Assembly: GCF_007679035.1 (NCBI RefSeq) | Contig: NZ_VEFR01000002.1 | Coordinates: 62,001 to 126,000, forward strand | Direction of reading: 5' to 3' | DNA from: Agrococcus jejuensis | GTDB lineage: Bacteria > Actinomycetota > Actinomycetes > Actinomycetales > Microbacteriaceae | DNA: 64,000 nt | Part shown: positions 18,967-27,707 of the stretch, in pieces | Numbering within the stretch: the stretch's first letter is position 1 | How the letters are laid out: every line of letters starts with the position of its first letter | Translations under genes and position numbers: made by a program | The notes under the pieces: model-generated | Databases searched by the model: none | Seen by the model: only the letters and a program-made list of their open reading frames with translations | Told to the model about the DNA's origin: nothing

Positions 18967-21372
18967 TCATGCGCGGCGCCGCAGCACCGACCCGCGACGT
19001 GCGAGGAGCGCACCGGCGGCGACCAGCAGCAGCGCGAGCGCGACGATGCCGACGGCACCTTCCGAGCCGGTCTGCGGCAGCGTGCCGCCCTGGTCGCCGG
19101 CCTGGTCGCCCACGACGGGCGGCGTCGTCGGCGTGGGAGCCGTCGGCGTCGGGCCGGTCGGCGCGGGCTGCGACGGCGCAGGCTCGGACGGCTCGGGCTC
19201 GGCGGCGACGCAGTCGGCACCGGGTGCGACGCGCAGCGAGACGCCCTCGTGGGCGGTGTCCGAGATCCAGAGCGTCGTCGGGGTCACGTCGGCGACGTCG
19301 CAGTACTGCACGACGAGGCCCTCGTTCGTGTAGGCGGTCGGCATCGCGGCGGGCGGCAGCACGTCGGCCTGCCACGTGAGCAGGCCGTCGACGATCGACA
19401 GCTGCGAGAGGCGGTTGTCGCACGCCTCGTCGCACAGCGCCCACAGCAGGTTGCCGCCTGCGCGCCAGTCGAGGCCCATGACGACGGACACGGCGGGGCC
19501 GGGCCGCGTCGTCTGCAGCAGCGTCATGCCGCCGTCCTCCTCGAGCACGGCGAGGTGGAGGTTGCCGGTCGCCTCGACGGCGAACGCGACGATGCCGCCG
19601 AGGTGGGGGCCGTACGACGCGGGGTCGTACGCGGCGCCCGTGGCGTCGACGATGCCGAGGCTCGTCGCGTCGGCGTCGGAGATCCACTCGATGGCCTCGA
19701 TGCCGGCGTTCGCGCCGAGCGGGCCCGTGAGGGCCGTGAGGTTCCACTCGTGCGTCGTCGTCGAGGCGCCGTCGGCCCCGAGCTCGACGCGCAGCACCGA
19801 GGGGCGCGAGACGTTGGATGCGGTGTTGTCGCGCTCGGTGGAGAGCAGGATGGCGCCGTCACCGGCGACCGAGATGCCCTCGGCGTCGGGCTGGCCCGTG
19901 CCGTTCGGGTAGGTGGGCACCCACGACTGGGCGATCGTGTACAGGTCGCCGTCGCCGCCTGCCATCTCGAAGATCTCGCCGTCGTCGTTGTTCACGGCGA
20001 ACACCGTGCCGTCGGCGGCCTGGTCGAGGCCCGACATGTCCTCGCCCCAGGTGCCGGGTGCGACGGCATCCTGCACGTCCTGGCCGTAGGGCCAGTCGAT
20101 CGTGTCGTAGACGGGCTCCTCGACGACGGTGCAGTCGTTGACGAGCTCGAACGTCGAGGCGGTGGTGACCTCGAACGCGCCCGTCATGTCGGGGCAGCGA
20201 CCGTACGTGGTCGCGGCGTGTCCCGACCAGCCGAAGGAGTCGATGTCGGCGCCGGTCTCGTCGCGCACGGTGACGCGGTCGGTGCCGCCGAGGCCGAAGA
20301 AGTCCTCGGGAGCATCGGTGCGGATGCCGAGGTAGCCACCCGACTCGATCTCGGTGCCCTCGGGCAGCGTGATCGCAGGGTTCTCGGGGTCGCTGTCGCG
20401 GATGGTCCAGCCCGAGACGTCGACGGTGCTCGTCGTGTCGGTGTTGGCGAGCTCGACCCAGTCGCTGACCGGGTCGCCGTTGGACTCGACCTCGTTGATG
20501 ACGACGGGCGAGGCGATGCGGCGCTCGACGTTGGCCTGGCCGCGCGTGACCTCGGTGTCGACGAAGGCGCCGGTGCCGTCGGGGATGCGGCCCTCGGAGG
20601 TCGCGTGCTCGGTCCACGCGTACGTGTCGGCGAGGCCGGTGCCGTCCTCGGTGATGACGCTGATCTCGTCGTTCGCGCCGAGCCCGAAGCCGTCGGGCGT
20701 CGCGTTCGTCTCGATCACGAGCAGCTCGCCGGGCTCGACGACCGTGCCCGCGGCGATGCGCAGCGTCGACAGCGGGTCGTTGTCGCGCAGGATCCAGCTC
20801 GAGATGTCGACGGGCTCGAGTCCGACGTTCGTGAGCTCGACGAAGTCCTCGAGCACGGGGTCGTTCGACAGCACCTCGTTGATGCGGATGCCCGTCTCGA
20901 CCGGCGTCGGCTCGACGGTCGCCACTCGGGCGACGTTGGGCTCGCCGGGCGTGGGCTCGGTGTCGACGAATGCGCCAGTGCCGTCGGGCAGGCGGCCCTC
21001 GGTGAAGGCGTGCTCGGTCCATGCGTAGCCGTCGATCGCGACGAGGGCGTCGTCGAAGAGGCGCGCCGAGTCGTTGGCGCCGAGGCCGAACGTGGGCTGG
21101 ATGACGAGGAGCGCACCGGGTGCGATGGTCGTGCCGAGCGGGAGCACGTCGCCGTTCGCGTCCTGGTCGTCGCGCAGCACCCAGCCGCCGACGTCGACGG
21201 GATCGGTGCCGGCGTTGACGAGCTCGACGAAGTCGGGGGCGCCGGTGGCGCTGTTCGACTGCACCTCGTTGATGCGGATGTCGGCGTCCGCCGCGAGGGC
21301 GGGGGTCGCGGCCACGACGCTGCCGAAGGCGACGGCGGTCAGGGCTGCGACGGAGAGGGCGCGCTTGTGCAC
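18967..21372 (-). CDS. LPXTG-anchored surface protein with three lamin-tail domains
   Basis: 801 residues. A signal peptide (cleavage near ALAADA, about residue 27) precedes three lamin-tail domains (about 28-130, 165-260 and 272-385), each with an INEVxSN start and a VELxN / WxxRD core. A beta-propeller-like region (about 420-725) follows. A Pro/Thr-rich linker leads to the sortase signal LPQTG at 765, a hydrophobic helix and a basic tail RRGSVLRRRA. It is therefore covalently wall-anchored. The domain set resembles secreted nuclease/esterase-associated proteins, but I see no catalytic motif. Function unknown. Confidence 0.88.
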   Translation of the reverse strand: MHKRALSVAALTAVAFGSVVAATPALAADADIRINEVQSNSATGAPDFVELVNAGTDPVDVGGWVLRDDQDANGDVLPLGTTIAPGALLVIQPTFGLGANDSARLFDDALVAIDGYAWTEHAFTEGRLPDGTGAFVDTEPTPGEPNVARVATVEPTPVETGIRINEVLSNDPVLEDFVELTNVGLEPVDISSWILRDNDPLSTLRIAAGTVVEPGELLVIETNATPDGFGLGANDEISVITEDGTGLADTYAWTEHATSEGRIPDGTGAFVDTEVTRGQANVERRIASPVVINEVESNGDPVSDWVELANTDTTSTVDVSGWTIRDSDPENPAITLPEGTEIESGGYLGIRTDAPEDFFGLGGTDRVTVRDETGADIDSFGWSGHAATTYGRCPDMTGAFEVTTASTFELVNDCTVVEEPVYDTIDWPYGQDVQDAVAPGTWGEDMSGLDQAADGTVFAVNNDDGEIFEMAGGDGDLYTIAQSWVPTYPNGTGQPDAEGISVAGDGAILLSTERDNTASNVSRPSVLRVELGADGASTTTHEWNLTALTGPLGANAGIEAIEWISDADATSLGIVDATGAAYDPASYGPHLGGIVAFAVEATGNLHLAVLEEDGGMTLLQTTRPGPAVSVVMGLDWRAGGNLLWALCDEACDNRLSQLSIVDGLLTWQADVLPPAAMPTAYTNEGLVVQYCDVADVTPTTLWISDTAHEGVSLRVAPGADCVAAEPEPSEPAPSQPAPTGPTPTAPTPTTPPVVGDQAGDQGGTLPQTGSEGAVGIVALALLLVAAGALLARRGSVLRRRA

Positions 21373-21512
21373 GGCAGGAGCCTCCTGGCTGTGGGGGACC
21401 TCTGCATCCTGCGGATGCCGCGCGAACGGTCGGTGAACGGACGCCCAACGCGAGGAGGACGCGGGGCGGCGCGCTCGCGCGCCGCGTCAGGAGCGGGTGA
21501 CGGCGAGCGCCG

Positions 21513-22520
21513 TCAGCGACCTCGACCGGTGCCCGAGGCGCGGTCGGCGGCGAAGCCGGCGAGGTCGGGATGGTCGGCGAAGATGCCGTCGAGCCCGGCG
21601 CCGATGAGCAGGTCCCACTCCTGCATCCACGAACCCCAGTGCGAGGCGAGCGGGCCGCGCCGATGCGCCTTGGCGAGGAAGCGGTTCTCGGGGCGCAGCG
21701 TCCACGCGAAGACCTGCAGACCTGCGGCGTGCGCACGGTCGACGAGGTCGGTGACGCGCACGCCGTCCCGGCCCTCGTGCAGCAGCACCTTCTTGTCGAC
21801 GCTGATGCCGTCGAATCCCTGCGCGGCGATGTCGGCGAGGCCCGCGTCCGTGCGCTGCGACGCGTAGGTCGGCGCCGCCGACCCGAGGGCGGCGACGGCA
21901 TCGGCGGGCGAGCCGCCGTGCTCGATGAGGTAGACGGAGCGGCCTGCGACGTCGCGAGCGCGGAGCCGCCGCAGCACGTCCTGCTCGAACGACTCGATCA
22001 CGAGGCGCTCGGGCGTCGACGCCCAGCCCCGGTCGCGCAGCTCGCTCGCGATGAGGTCGTCGAGCGGCAGCCCGATCGACTGGAAGTACGTCGCGTGCTT
22101 GACCTCGAGCACCATGCCGAGGCCCGTCTCGTCGAGGATGTCGAGCAGATCGCGCAGGCGCAGGATGCCGAGCTGGCCGTCGAACGTGGCCGACGCCTGT
22201 CGGATGCGCGGCAGCCGCTCGCGCACGGCGAGCTGCGAGAGCTCGTCCCACGTGAAGTCCTCGGTGAACCAGCCGGTGAGCTGCTGGCCGTCGACCTCCT
22301 TCGTCGTGCGACGGGATGCGAACTCGGGGCGGGTCGCGACGTCGGTGGTGCCGGAGATCTCGTTCTCATGCCGCAGCACCAGCACGCCGTCCTTCGTGGC
22401 GACGACGTCGGGCTCGATGGCGTCGGCGCCGAGGCGCGCTGCGAGGCGGTACGCCTCCTCGGAATGCTCGGGGCGGTAGCCGCTGGCTCCTCGGTGGGCG
22501 ACGACGAGTGGCCTGGTCAC
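21513..22520 (-). CDS. Glycerophosphodiester phosphodiesterase
   Basis: 335-residue GDPD-family enzyme. The catalytic HRGASG (H9, R10) is followed by PEHSEEAY (E18), the metal-binding IEPDV and a His in LRHENE. Later blocks are VLEVKH, IESFEQDVL, SVDKKVLLHE and VFAWTLRPEN, all as expected. There is no signal peptide, so it is probably cytosolic, releasing sn-glycerol 3-phosphate that glpD (37.1 kb) could oxidise. The start is GTG with TAGCCT 6 bases upstream (leaderless-type). Confidence 0.94.
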   Translation of the reverse strand: MTRPLVVAHRGASGYRPEHSEEAYRLAARLGADAIEPDVVATKDGVLVLRHENEISGTTDVATRPEFASRRTTKEVDGQQLTGWFTEDFTWDELSQLAVRERLPRIRQASATFDGQLGILRLRDLLDILDETGLGMVLEVKHATYFQSIGLPLDDLIASELRDRGWASTPERLVIESFEQDVLRRLRARDVAGRSVYLIEHGGSPADAVAALGSAAPTYASQRTDAGLADIAAQGFDGISVDKKVLLHEGRDGVRVTDLVDRAHAAGLQVFAWTLRPENRFLAKAHRRGPLASHWGSWMQEWDLLIGAGLDGIFADHPDLAGFAADRASGTGRGR

Positions 22521-22659
22521 GCGACCAGGCTAGCCCCGCCTCCGGGGCCGTCCGAGCCCGACCTCCGCCTGCGGCGAACGGCCGTGCGGGCACAGGCAAT
22601 CCATGGCCTCCGCGGCTACCCTGAGGGCGGACTTCCCATCCCGAACAGGAGTGCACACC

Positions 22660-23616
22660 ATGGCCGGCTTCGGCTTCTCGAACTCCCCCGCCTTCTCGCG
22701 CGACCCCAAGCGTGCCGCGCAGCTGCAGCAGGACGGCGCCTACGTGCCCGGTCAGACCTACGCGCCGCAGCAGGGCCAGGGCCAGCAGCCTTCGCAGCAG
22801 CAGGGCTTCCAGCAGCACGGCCAGCCGGCGCCGGGCTTCCAGCCCGGCGCCGCGACGCCCGAGCAGCTCGGCCGGATGTACGACCGTCCGTCGGCGACGT
22901 CGGCAGACACGGGCCGCCTCACGTACGACGGCGTCATCATGAAGACGGTGGCGATGCTGGCGATCGTCGCGACGGGCTTCCTGCTGCAGATGGCGCTGCT
23001 GCTGACCGGCAACGGCATGATCATGCAGGGCCTCATGTGGGTCGGCCTCATCGCCGGTCTCGTGCTCGGTCTCGTCAATGCGTTCAAGCGCGAGCCCAAT
23101 CGCGCCCTCATCCTCGGCTATGCCGCGGCGCAGGGTCTCGCGATCGGTGGCTTCAGCGCCATCATCGAGTTCGGCATGGGCTACGACGGCATCGTCTTCC
23201 AGGCGCTGCTCGCGACCGCGTGCGTCTTCGCGGCCACGCTCGCGCTCTACGCCTTCCGCATCGTGCGGGTCACCCCGAAGTTCACGCGCTTCTTCTTCAT
23301 CGTGCTGATCGGCTACGGCCTGTTCTCGCTGGTGAACTTCGGTCTCATGGTCACGGGCATCAGCCCCGACCCCTGGGGCCTGCGCTCCGTCGAGGTGCCG
23401 ATCCTGGGCCTGCCGTTCGGCGTCGTGCTCGGCGCGCTCGCGGTGCTGCTCGGCGCGTACTCGCTCATGCTCGACTTCAACAACGTCGAGATCGGCGTGC
23501 AGCGCGGCGTCCCCGCGAAGTACGGCTGGCAGGCGGCCTTCGGCATCACGGCCACGATCATCTGGCTGTACGTCGAGATCCTCCGCATCCTGGCGATCCT
23601 GCGCGGCAACAACTGA
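22660..23616 (+). CDS. Bax inhibitor-1/YccA-family membrane protein
   Basis: 318 residues. The hydrophilic N-terminal 100 residues are Gln-rich (QQGQGQQPSQQQGFQQHGQ region), followed by seven predicted membrane helices (from MKTVAMLAIVATGFLLQMAL). The actinobacterial 'Bax1-I' signature includes FNNVEIGVQRGVPAKYGWQAAFG before the last helix. I chose the ATG at 22660 because AGGAG lies 9-13 bases upstream. Proposed role: pH- or calcium-linked leak channel (family inference). It ends at a strong hairpin. Confidence 0.92.
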   Translation: MAGFGFSNSPAFSRDPKRAAQLQQDGAYVPGQTYAPQQGQGQQPSQQQGFQQHGQPAPGFQPGAATPEQLGRMYDRPSATSADTGRLTYDGVIMKTVAMLAIVATGFLLQMALLLTGNGMIMQGLMWVGLIAGLVLGLVNAFKREPNRALILGYAAAQGLAIGGFSAIIEFGMGYDGIVFQALLATACVFAATLALYAFRIVRVTPKFTRFFFIVLIGYGLFSLVNFGLMVTGISPDPWGLRSVEVPILGLPFGVVLGALAVLLGAYSLMLDFNNVEIGVQRGVPAKYGWQAAFGITATIIWLYVEILRILAILRGNN

Positions 23617-23631
23617 TGCGCTGACGCCAGA

Positions 23632-23673
23632 CGCGAGAGCGCCCCGAGCCCACCGGCTCGGGGCGCTCTCGCG
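23632..23673 (+). terminator. Strong hairpin after the Bax1-I gene
   Basis: A perfect 19-bp stem (left arm CGCGAGAGCGCCCCGAGCC) with a CACC loop lies 15 bases after the stop. No T run follows. Confidence 0.85.
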
Positions 23674-23711
23674 TGGCCCGGACGGATGCGCGACGCGAGT
23701 ACCCTCGACAG

Positions 23712-25223
23712 GTGCCCGACCCCGACGACCAGACGCCTGCGAGCCTCGACCCCGCCGACCTCGCGACGGCGCTGCGCGTGCTGCAGGAGGCGGAGGGCCT
23801 CGCCGAGGACGACCCCGACCTCGTCACGATCAAGCGCGCCGCGTGGCTGCTGCAGAAGCGGCTGAAGAAGACGCGGCGCGAGGCGAAGACGTGGGCCGAG
23901 CGCAAGGCCGACCGCGCCGTCATCGAGGCGACCGCGACCGGCTCGCCCATGCGCATCGACGACGAGACGAAGGGCATCCCGCTCGTGTCGAACGCGCAGG
24001 GCGCCTTCGCGGGCGAGCTGCAGAAGGCGCGCGGCTGCTACATCTGCAAGCGCGAGTACACGCTCGTCGACGCGTTCTACCACGGCCTCTGCCCCGAGTG
24101 CGCGGCGCGCAGCCACGCGAAGCGCGACCAGCGCACCGACCTCACGGGCAAGCGGGCGCTGCTCACGGGCGGTCGCGCGAAGATCGGCATGTACATCGCG
24201 CTGCGGCTGCTGCGCGACGGGGCGCACACCACGATCACGACGCGCTTCCCCAAGGATGCGATGCGGCGCTTCGCGCAGATGGACGACGCGAGCGACTGGA
24301 TCCACCGGCTGAAGATCGTCGGCATCGACCTGCGCGACCCTACCCAGGTCATCGCGCTGGCCGACGACGTCGCGGCCGCGGGCCCGCTCGACATCCTCAT
24401 CAACAACGCCGCGCAGACCGTGCGCCGCTCCCCCGGCGCGTACTCGGCGCTCGTCGAGCAGGAGGACGCGCCGCTGCCGACCGACCTCGTGCTGCCCGAG
24501 ATGACGCGGTTCGACAGCATCTCGGAGGCGCATCCCGCGTCGATCGCGGGCGCGCTCGACCACCACTCGACGCCGCACCACGAGGGTGAGTCGCTCGAGC
24601 ACGCGCTGGCGGCCCAGACGGCTGCGTCGATGACGGCGCTCGCGCTGCGCGCCGGCCACGCGAGCCTCGACGCGCACCTCGCGGGCACGGCCGTCGACGC
24701 CGGCGGCCTGCTGCCCGACCTGCAGACCACGAACTCCTGGACGCAGACCGTCGAGCAGGTGGATGCGCTCGAGATGCTCGAGGTGCAGCTGTGCAACGCG
24801 ACGGCGCCGTTCCTGCTCGTGTCGCGTCTACGGGCGTCGATGCGCGCCGCCGTGCAGTCCGGCGCGCGCCGCGCGTACGTCGTGAACGTGTCGGCGATGG
24901 AGGGCCAGTTCGGCGGCCGCCGCTACAAGGGAGCCGGCCATCCGCACACGAACATGGCGAAGGCGTCGCTGAACATGCTCACGCGCACGAGCGGGCCCGA
25001 GATGTTCGAGACCGACCGCATCCTCATGACGGCCGTCGACACCGGATGGATCACGGACGAGCGCCCGCATCAGGAGAAGCTGCGCATCGCCGCCGAGGGC
25101 TGGCACGCGCCGCTCGACCTCGTCGACGGCGCCGCACGCGTGTACGACCCGATCGTGCGCGGCGAGGCCGGCGAGGACCTCTCCGGCGTCTTCCTCAAGG
25201 ACTACGTGAAGGCGCCCTGGTAG
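23712..25223 (+). CDS. SDR-family oxidoreductase with N-terminal zinc-ribbon-like segment
   Basis: 503 residues from a GTG at 23712 (TACCCT box 6 bases upstream). The N-terminal charged region (1-100) leads to a CxxC...CxxC cluster (C109, C112, C127, C130) likely to bind zinc. A Rossmann domain begins at about 148 (ALLTGGRAKIGMYIA) with NNAAQTVR, and ends with YVVNVSAMEG and HTNMAKASLNMLTR. The last block is the YxxxK site, but Thr stands where the catalytic Tyr should be. Oxidoreductase activity is therefore uncertain. Substrate unknown. Confidence 0.8.
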   Translation: MPDPDDQTPASLDPADLATALRVLQEAEGLAEDDPDLVTIKRAAWLLQKRLKKTRREAKTWAERKADRAVIEATATGSPMRIDDETKGIPLVSNAQGAFAGELQKARGCYICKREYTLVDAFYHGLCPECAARSHAKRDQRTDLTGKRALLTGGRAKIGMYIALRLLRDGAHTTITTRFPKDAMRRFAQMDDASDWIHRLKIVGIDLRDPTQVIALADDVAAAGPLDILINNAAQTVRRSPGAYSALVEQEDAPLPTDLVLPEMTRFDSISEAHPASIAGALDHHSTPHHEGESLEHALAAQTAASMTALALRAGHASLDAHLAGTAVDAGGLLPDLQTTNSWTQTVEQVDALEMLEVQLCNATAPFLLVSRLRASMRAAVQSGARRAYVVNVSAMEGQFGGRRYKGAGHPHTNMAKASLNMLTRTSGPEMFETDRILMTAVDTGWITDERPHQEKLRIAAEGWHAPLDLVDGAARVYDPIVRGEAGEDLSGVFLKDYVKAPW

Positions 25224-25224
25224 G

Positions 25225-25620
25225 TCACCACTCGCGCGACGCGAGCACGCAGAACTCGTTGCCGTCGGGGTCGGCGAGCACGGTCCACGGCTTGTCGCCC
25301 TGCCCGACGTCGATGCGCGTCGCGCCCAGCGCCTCGAGGCGCGCGAGCTCGGCGTCGCGGTCGTCGCTCGTGTGCGGCGCGAGGTCGATGTGGAGGCGGT
25401 TCTTTCCCGTCTTCTCATGCTCGACCCTCACGAACACGAGCCCGGGCGGCGTCTGATGGAAGGTGAGCTTCGGCCCGATCTCGTCGGCCCACCTGGGGAT
25501 GATGACGACCTCGTCGTCGGCCTCGTGCACGAGCTGCCAGTCGAGGGCCTCGCCCCACCAGCGGGCGAGGCGGGCGGGATCGGTCGTCTCGACGACCACG
25601 GTGTACCAGCGCAGCGGCAT
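25225..25620 (-). CDS. VOC-family glyoxalase-like protein
   Basis: 131 residues with the actinobacterial glyoxalase-like layout: YTVVVETTDPARLARWWGEAL, then NRLHIDLAP, and VLADPDGNEFCVL at the C-terminus. ATG at 25620. It is convergent with the SDR gene; the two stop codons are 1 base apart. Substrate unknown. Confidence 0.88.
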   Translation of the reverse strand: MPLRWYTVVVETTDPARLARWWGEALDWQLVHEADDEVVIIPRWADEIGPKLTFHQTPPGLVFVRVEHEKTGKNRLHIDLAPHTSDDRDAELARLEALGATRIDVGQGDKPWTVLADPDGNEFCVLASREW

Positions 25621-25737
25621 CGCGGCTCCTTCCGTCGCCCTCGACGGTAGCCGTCGGGGCAGGCGACGTCGAGAGTGCGTCTCGGGGGTCGCTGCGAAGA
25701 CCGCTCCTCCGTGCTCTCGCCGTCTCCCCCTACCGCT

Positions 25738-25827
25738 CCTCGAGGTGCGAGCGCAGCGAGCCTCGAACGGGGCACCATCGACTCCGCCGGAACCCTGTCG
25801 AGGCTCGCTGCGCTCGTACCTCAAGGG
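25738..25827. repeat. E-type inverted repeat downstream of the sigma factor gene
   Basis: 29-bp arms (25738-25766 and 25799-25827) share GAGCGCAGCGAGCCTCGA in inverted order, with two mismatches elsewhere, around a 32-bp centre. It lies 12 bases past the sigma-factor stop and may serve as its terminator. It differs from the A, B and D families. Confidence 0.7.
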
Positions 25828-25839
25828 TCGGTCCTCGGG

Positions 25840-27138
25840 TCAGCGGGCCGTCGCCGCCTTCGCCAGCAGCACCGCGCGCTCGGTCGCGTTGCGCGTCAGC
25901 CTCGCGGCCTCCTCGAACGCGACGCGCGCCTCGTCGGCGCGCCCCAGCCGCGCGAGCAGCTCGCCGCGCACCGACGGCACGAGGTGGTGGCCGGCGAGAC
26001 GGCCGGATGCGTCGATGGCGTCGGCGATCGCGAGCCCGGCCTCCGGCCCGTCGGCCATCGCGACGGCGACGGCGCGGTTGAGCTCGACGATCGGCGACGG
26101 GCCCGCCGTGAGCAGCCCGTCGTAGCACTCGACGATCGCGTGCCAGTCGGTGTCCTCGAAGCGATGGGCGATCGCGTGCTGCTCGGCGATCGCGGCCTGC
26201 TGCGCGTAGATGCCGCGGCCGATGCGCACGGCGTCTGCGCGCTCGAGGGCCGCCCGCCCGCGGGCGATGGCGCCGCGATCCCAGCGTGAGCGATCCTGGT
26301 CGGCGAGCAGCACGGGATCGCCTCGCACGTCGAGCCGCGCGGGCATGCGCGCCGCCGTGAGCTCCATGAGGGCCACGAGGCCGTGCACCTCGGGCTCGCG
26401 AGGCAGCATCGCCTGCAGCGCGCGACCGAGTCGCAGCGCCTCGCGTACGAGCTCGGCGCGCATGAGCCCGTCGCCCGCGCTCGCCGCGTGCCCCTCGGTG
26501 AAGACGAGGTAGATGCAGGCGAGCACGGCGGGCAGCCGCTCGGGCAGCGCGTCGGCCTCCGGCAGCTCGAACGCCGCGCCCGCCGCTGCCAGCGCGCGCT
26601 TCGCCCGCACGATCCGCTGCTGGATCGTCGCTGGCGCGACGAGGAAGGCGGCGGCGATCTCGTCGGTCGTGAGGCCCGCGACCGTGCGCAGCGTGAGCGC
26701 GACGCGCGCCTCGGGGCCGAGCACGGGATGGCAGGCGATGAGCATGAGCCGCAGCTGGTCGTCGAGCGACGACTCGAGGTCCCACGGCACGGCGTCGGCG
26801 GCGTCCGCCTGCTCGAGCTCGAGGTCGTGGGCGATGGATGCGACGCGCGCGTCGAGCCGCTCGCGACGTCGCCAGTGGTCGATGGCCTTGCGCTTCGCGA
26901 CCGCCGTGAGCCACGCGCCGCCGTTGGCGGGCACGCCGTCGGCCGGCCACTGCCGCAGCGCGTCGGCGAGCGCCTCCTGCGCGAGGTCCTCGGCGAGCGC
27001 GAAGTCGCCGACGTGGCGGGTGAGCGTCGTGACGATGCGACGCGCCTCGATGCGCCAGACGGCGGCGACGGCGCGACGCGCGGCATCCCCGGCGGCGTCG
27101 TCGCCTGCCGGGGATGCCGCGGGGTCGCGATCGGTCAC
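25840..27138 (-). CDS. ECF sigma factor with C-terminal extension (ECF42 type)
   Basis: 432 residues, far longer than ordinary ECF factors. Region 2 (about 25-95: DFALAEDLAQEALADALRQW, then WLTAVAKRKAIDHWRR) and region 4 (about 130-185: GLTTDEIAAAFLVAPATIQQRIVRAK) are followed by a helical, TPR-like extension of about 230 residues (YLVFTEGH..., AVAVAMADGPEAGL), the hallmark of ECF42. There is no anti-sigma gene. The GTG start overlaps the stop of the upstream DGPF/YCII gene (GTGA). Family members regulate their DGPF partners, and the extension is needed for activity. Confidence 0.9.
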   Translation of the reverse strand: MTDRDPAASPAGDDAAGDAARRAVAAVWRIEARRIVTTLTRHVGDFALAEDLAQEALADALRQWPADGVPANGGAWLTAVAKRKAIDHWRRRERLDARVASIAHDLELEQADAADAVPWDLESSLDDQLRLMLIACHPVLGPEARVALTLRTVAGLTTDEIAAAFLVAPATIQQRIVRAKRALAAAGAAFELPEADALPERLPAVLACIYLVFTEGHAASAGDGLMRAELVREALRLGRALQAMLPREPEVHGLVALMELTAARMPARLDVRGDPVLLADQDRSRWDRGAIARGRAALERADAVRIGRGIYAQQAAIAEQHAIAHRFEDTDWHAIVECYDGLLTAGPSPIVELNRAVAVAMADGPEAGLAIADAIDASGRLAGHHLVPSVRGELLARLGRADEARVAFEEAARLTRNATERAVLLAKAATAR

Positions 27139-27566
27139 GCCTGCTCGGCGGCCTTCCGCTCGCCCTCGGCGCGCCACTCCTTCTCCTTCTGGATCCACTC
27201 GTTGTCGGGGTCGAAGTCCGACTCGTCGGTGACGCGGCGCACCTCGAGCTTGGATCCCGGGCCGAGCGGGCAGCGCTTCGCCCACTCCGCGGCCTCCTCC
27301 TTCGACGACACCTGCAGGATCCAGAAGCCGTTGAAGAGCTCCTTGATCTCGCCGTAGGGGCCGTCGGTGACGAGCGGCGGCGTCTCGGCGAAGTCGACGA
27401 CGAAGCCCTGCGACGCGTCGGCGAGGCCGTCGCCGCCGACGAGCACGCCTGCCTCGATGAGCGACTCGTTGTAGCGACCCATGGCCGCGATGATCTCGTC
27501 GAAGTCGATGTCCTCCGACGCCTCGATCGCCTCGGCGGTGCTGCGCATGATGAGCATGTACTTCAT
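27135..27566 (-). CDS. DGPF/YCII-domain protein paired with the ECF42 sigma factor
   Basis: 143 residues. The YCII fold begins MKYMLIMRSTAEA and carries the signature VTDGPYGEIKELFNGFWI (the DGPF box, here with Tyr). The C-terminal tail (EWIQKEKEWRAEGERKAAEQA) is highly charged and helical. It is the upstream partner of the sigma factor and overlaps it by 4 bases. Biochemical role unknown. A 141-bp gap separates it from the divergent GNAT gene. Confidence 0.9.
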   Translation of the reverse strand: MKYMLIMRSTAEAIEASEDIDFDEIIAAMGRYNESLIEAGVLVGGDGLADASQGFVVDFAETPPLVTDGPYGEIKELFNGFWILQVSSKEEAAEWAKRCPLGPGSKLEVRRVTDESDFDPDNEWIQKEKEWRAEGERKAAEQA

Positions 27567-27707
27567 GGGTTCGATCCTCTCGGGTGCGGGGCCGCTCGGT
27601 CGACCCTCTCATCCAGGACGTCGCGTCGGCCCGGCGCAGGTCGACGAGCGCTCGGATGCGTGCATCCCGGGCGTGTCGCAGTCGGCGACGCATGCTTCGA
27701 TGGAGCC

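Noticed and set aside
16077..19379. Very long open frames on the strand opposite real genes (for example 16077-19379, 10594-13344, 59316-61490)
   Set aside because: They mirror conserved genes (pcrA, citA-like, glmS) in other frames. Their translations are Arg/Ala/Asp-rich with no domains, as expected from GC-rich codon bias.
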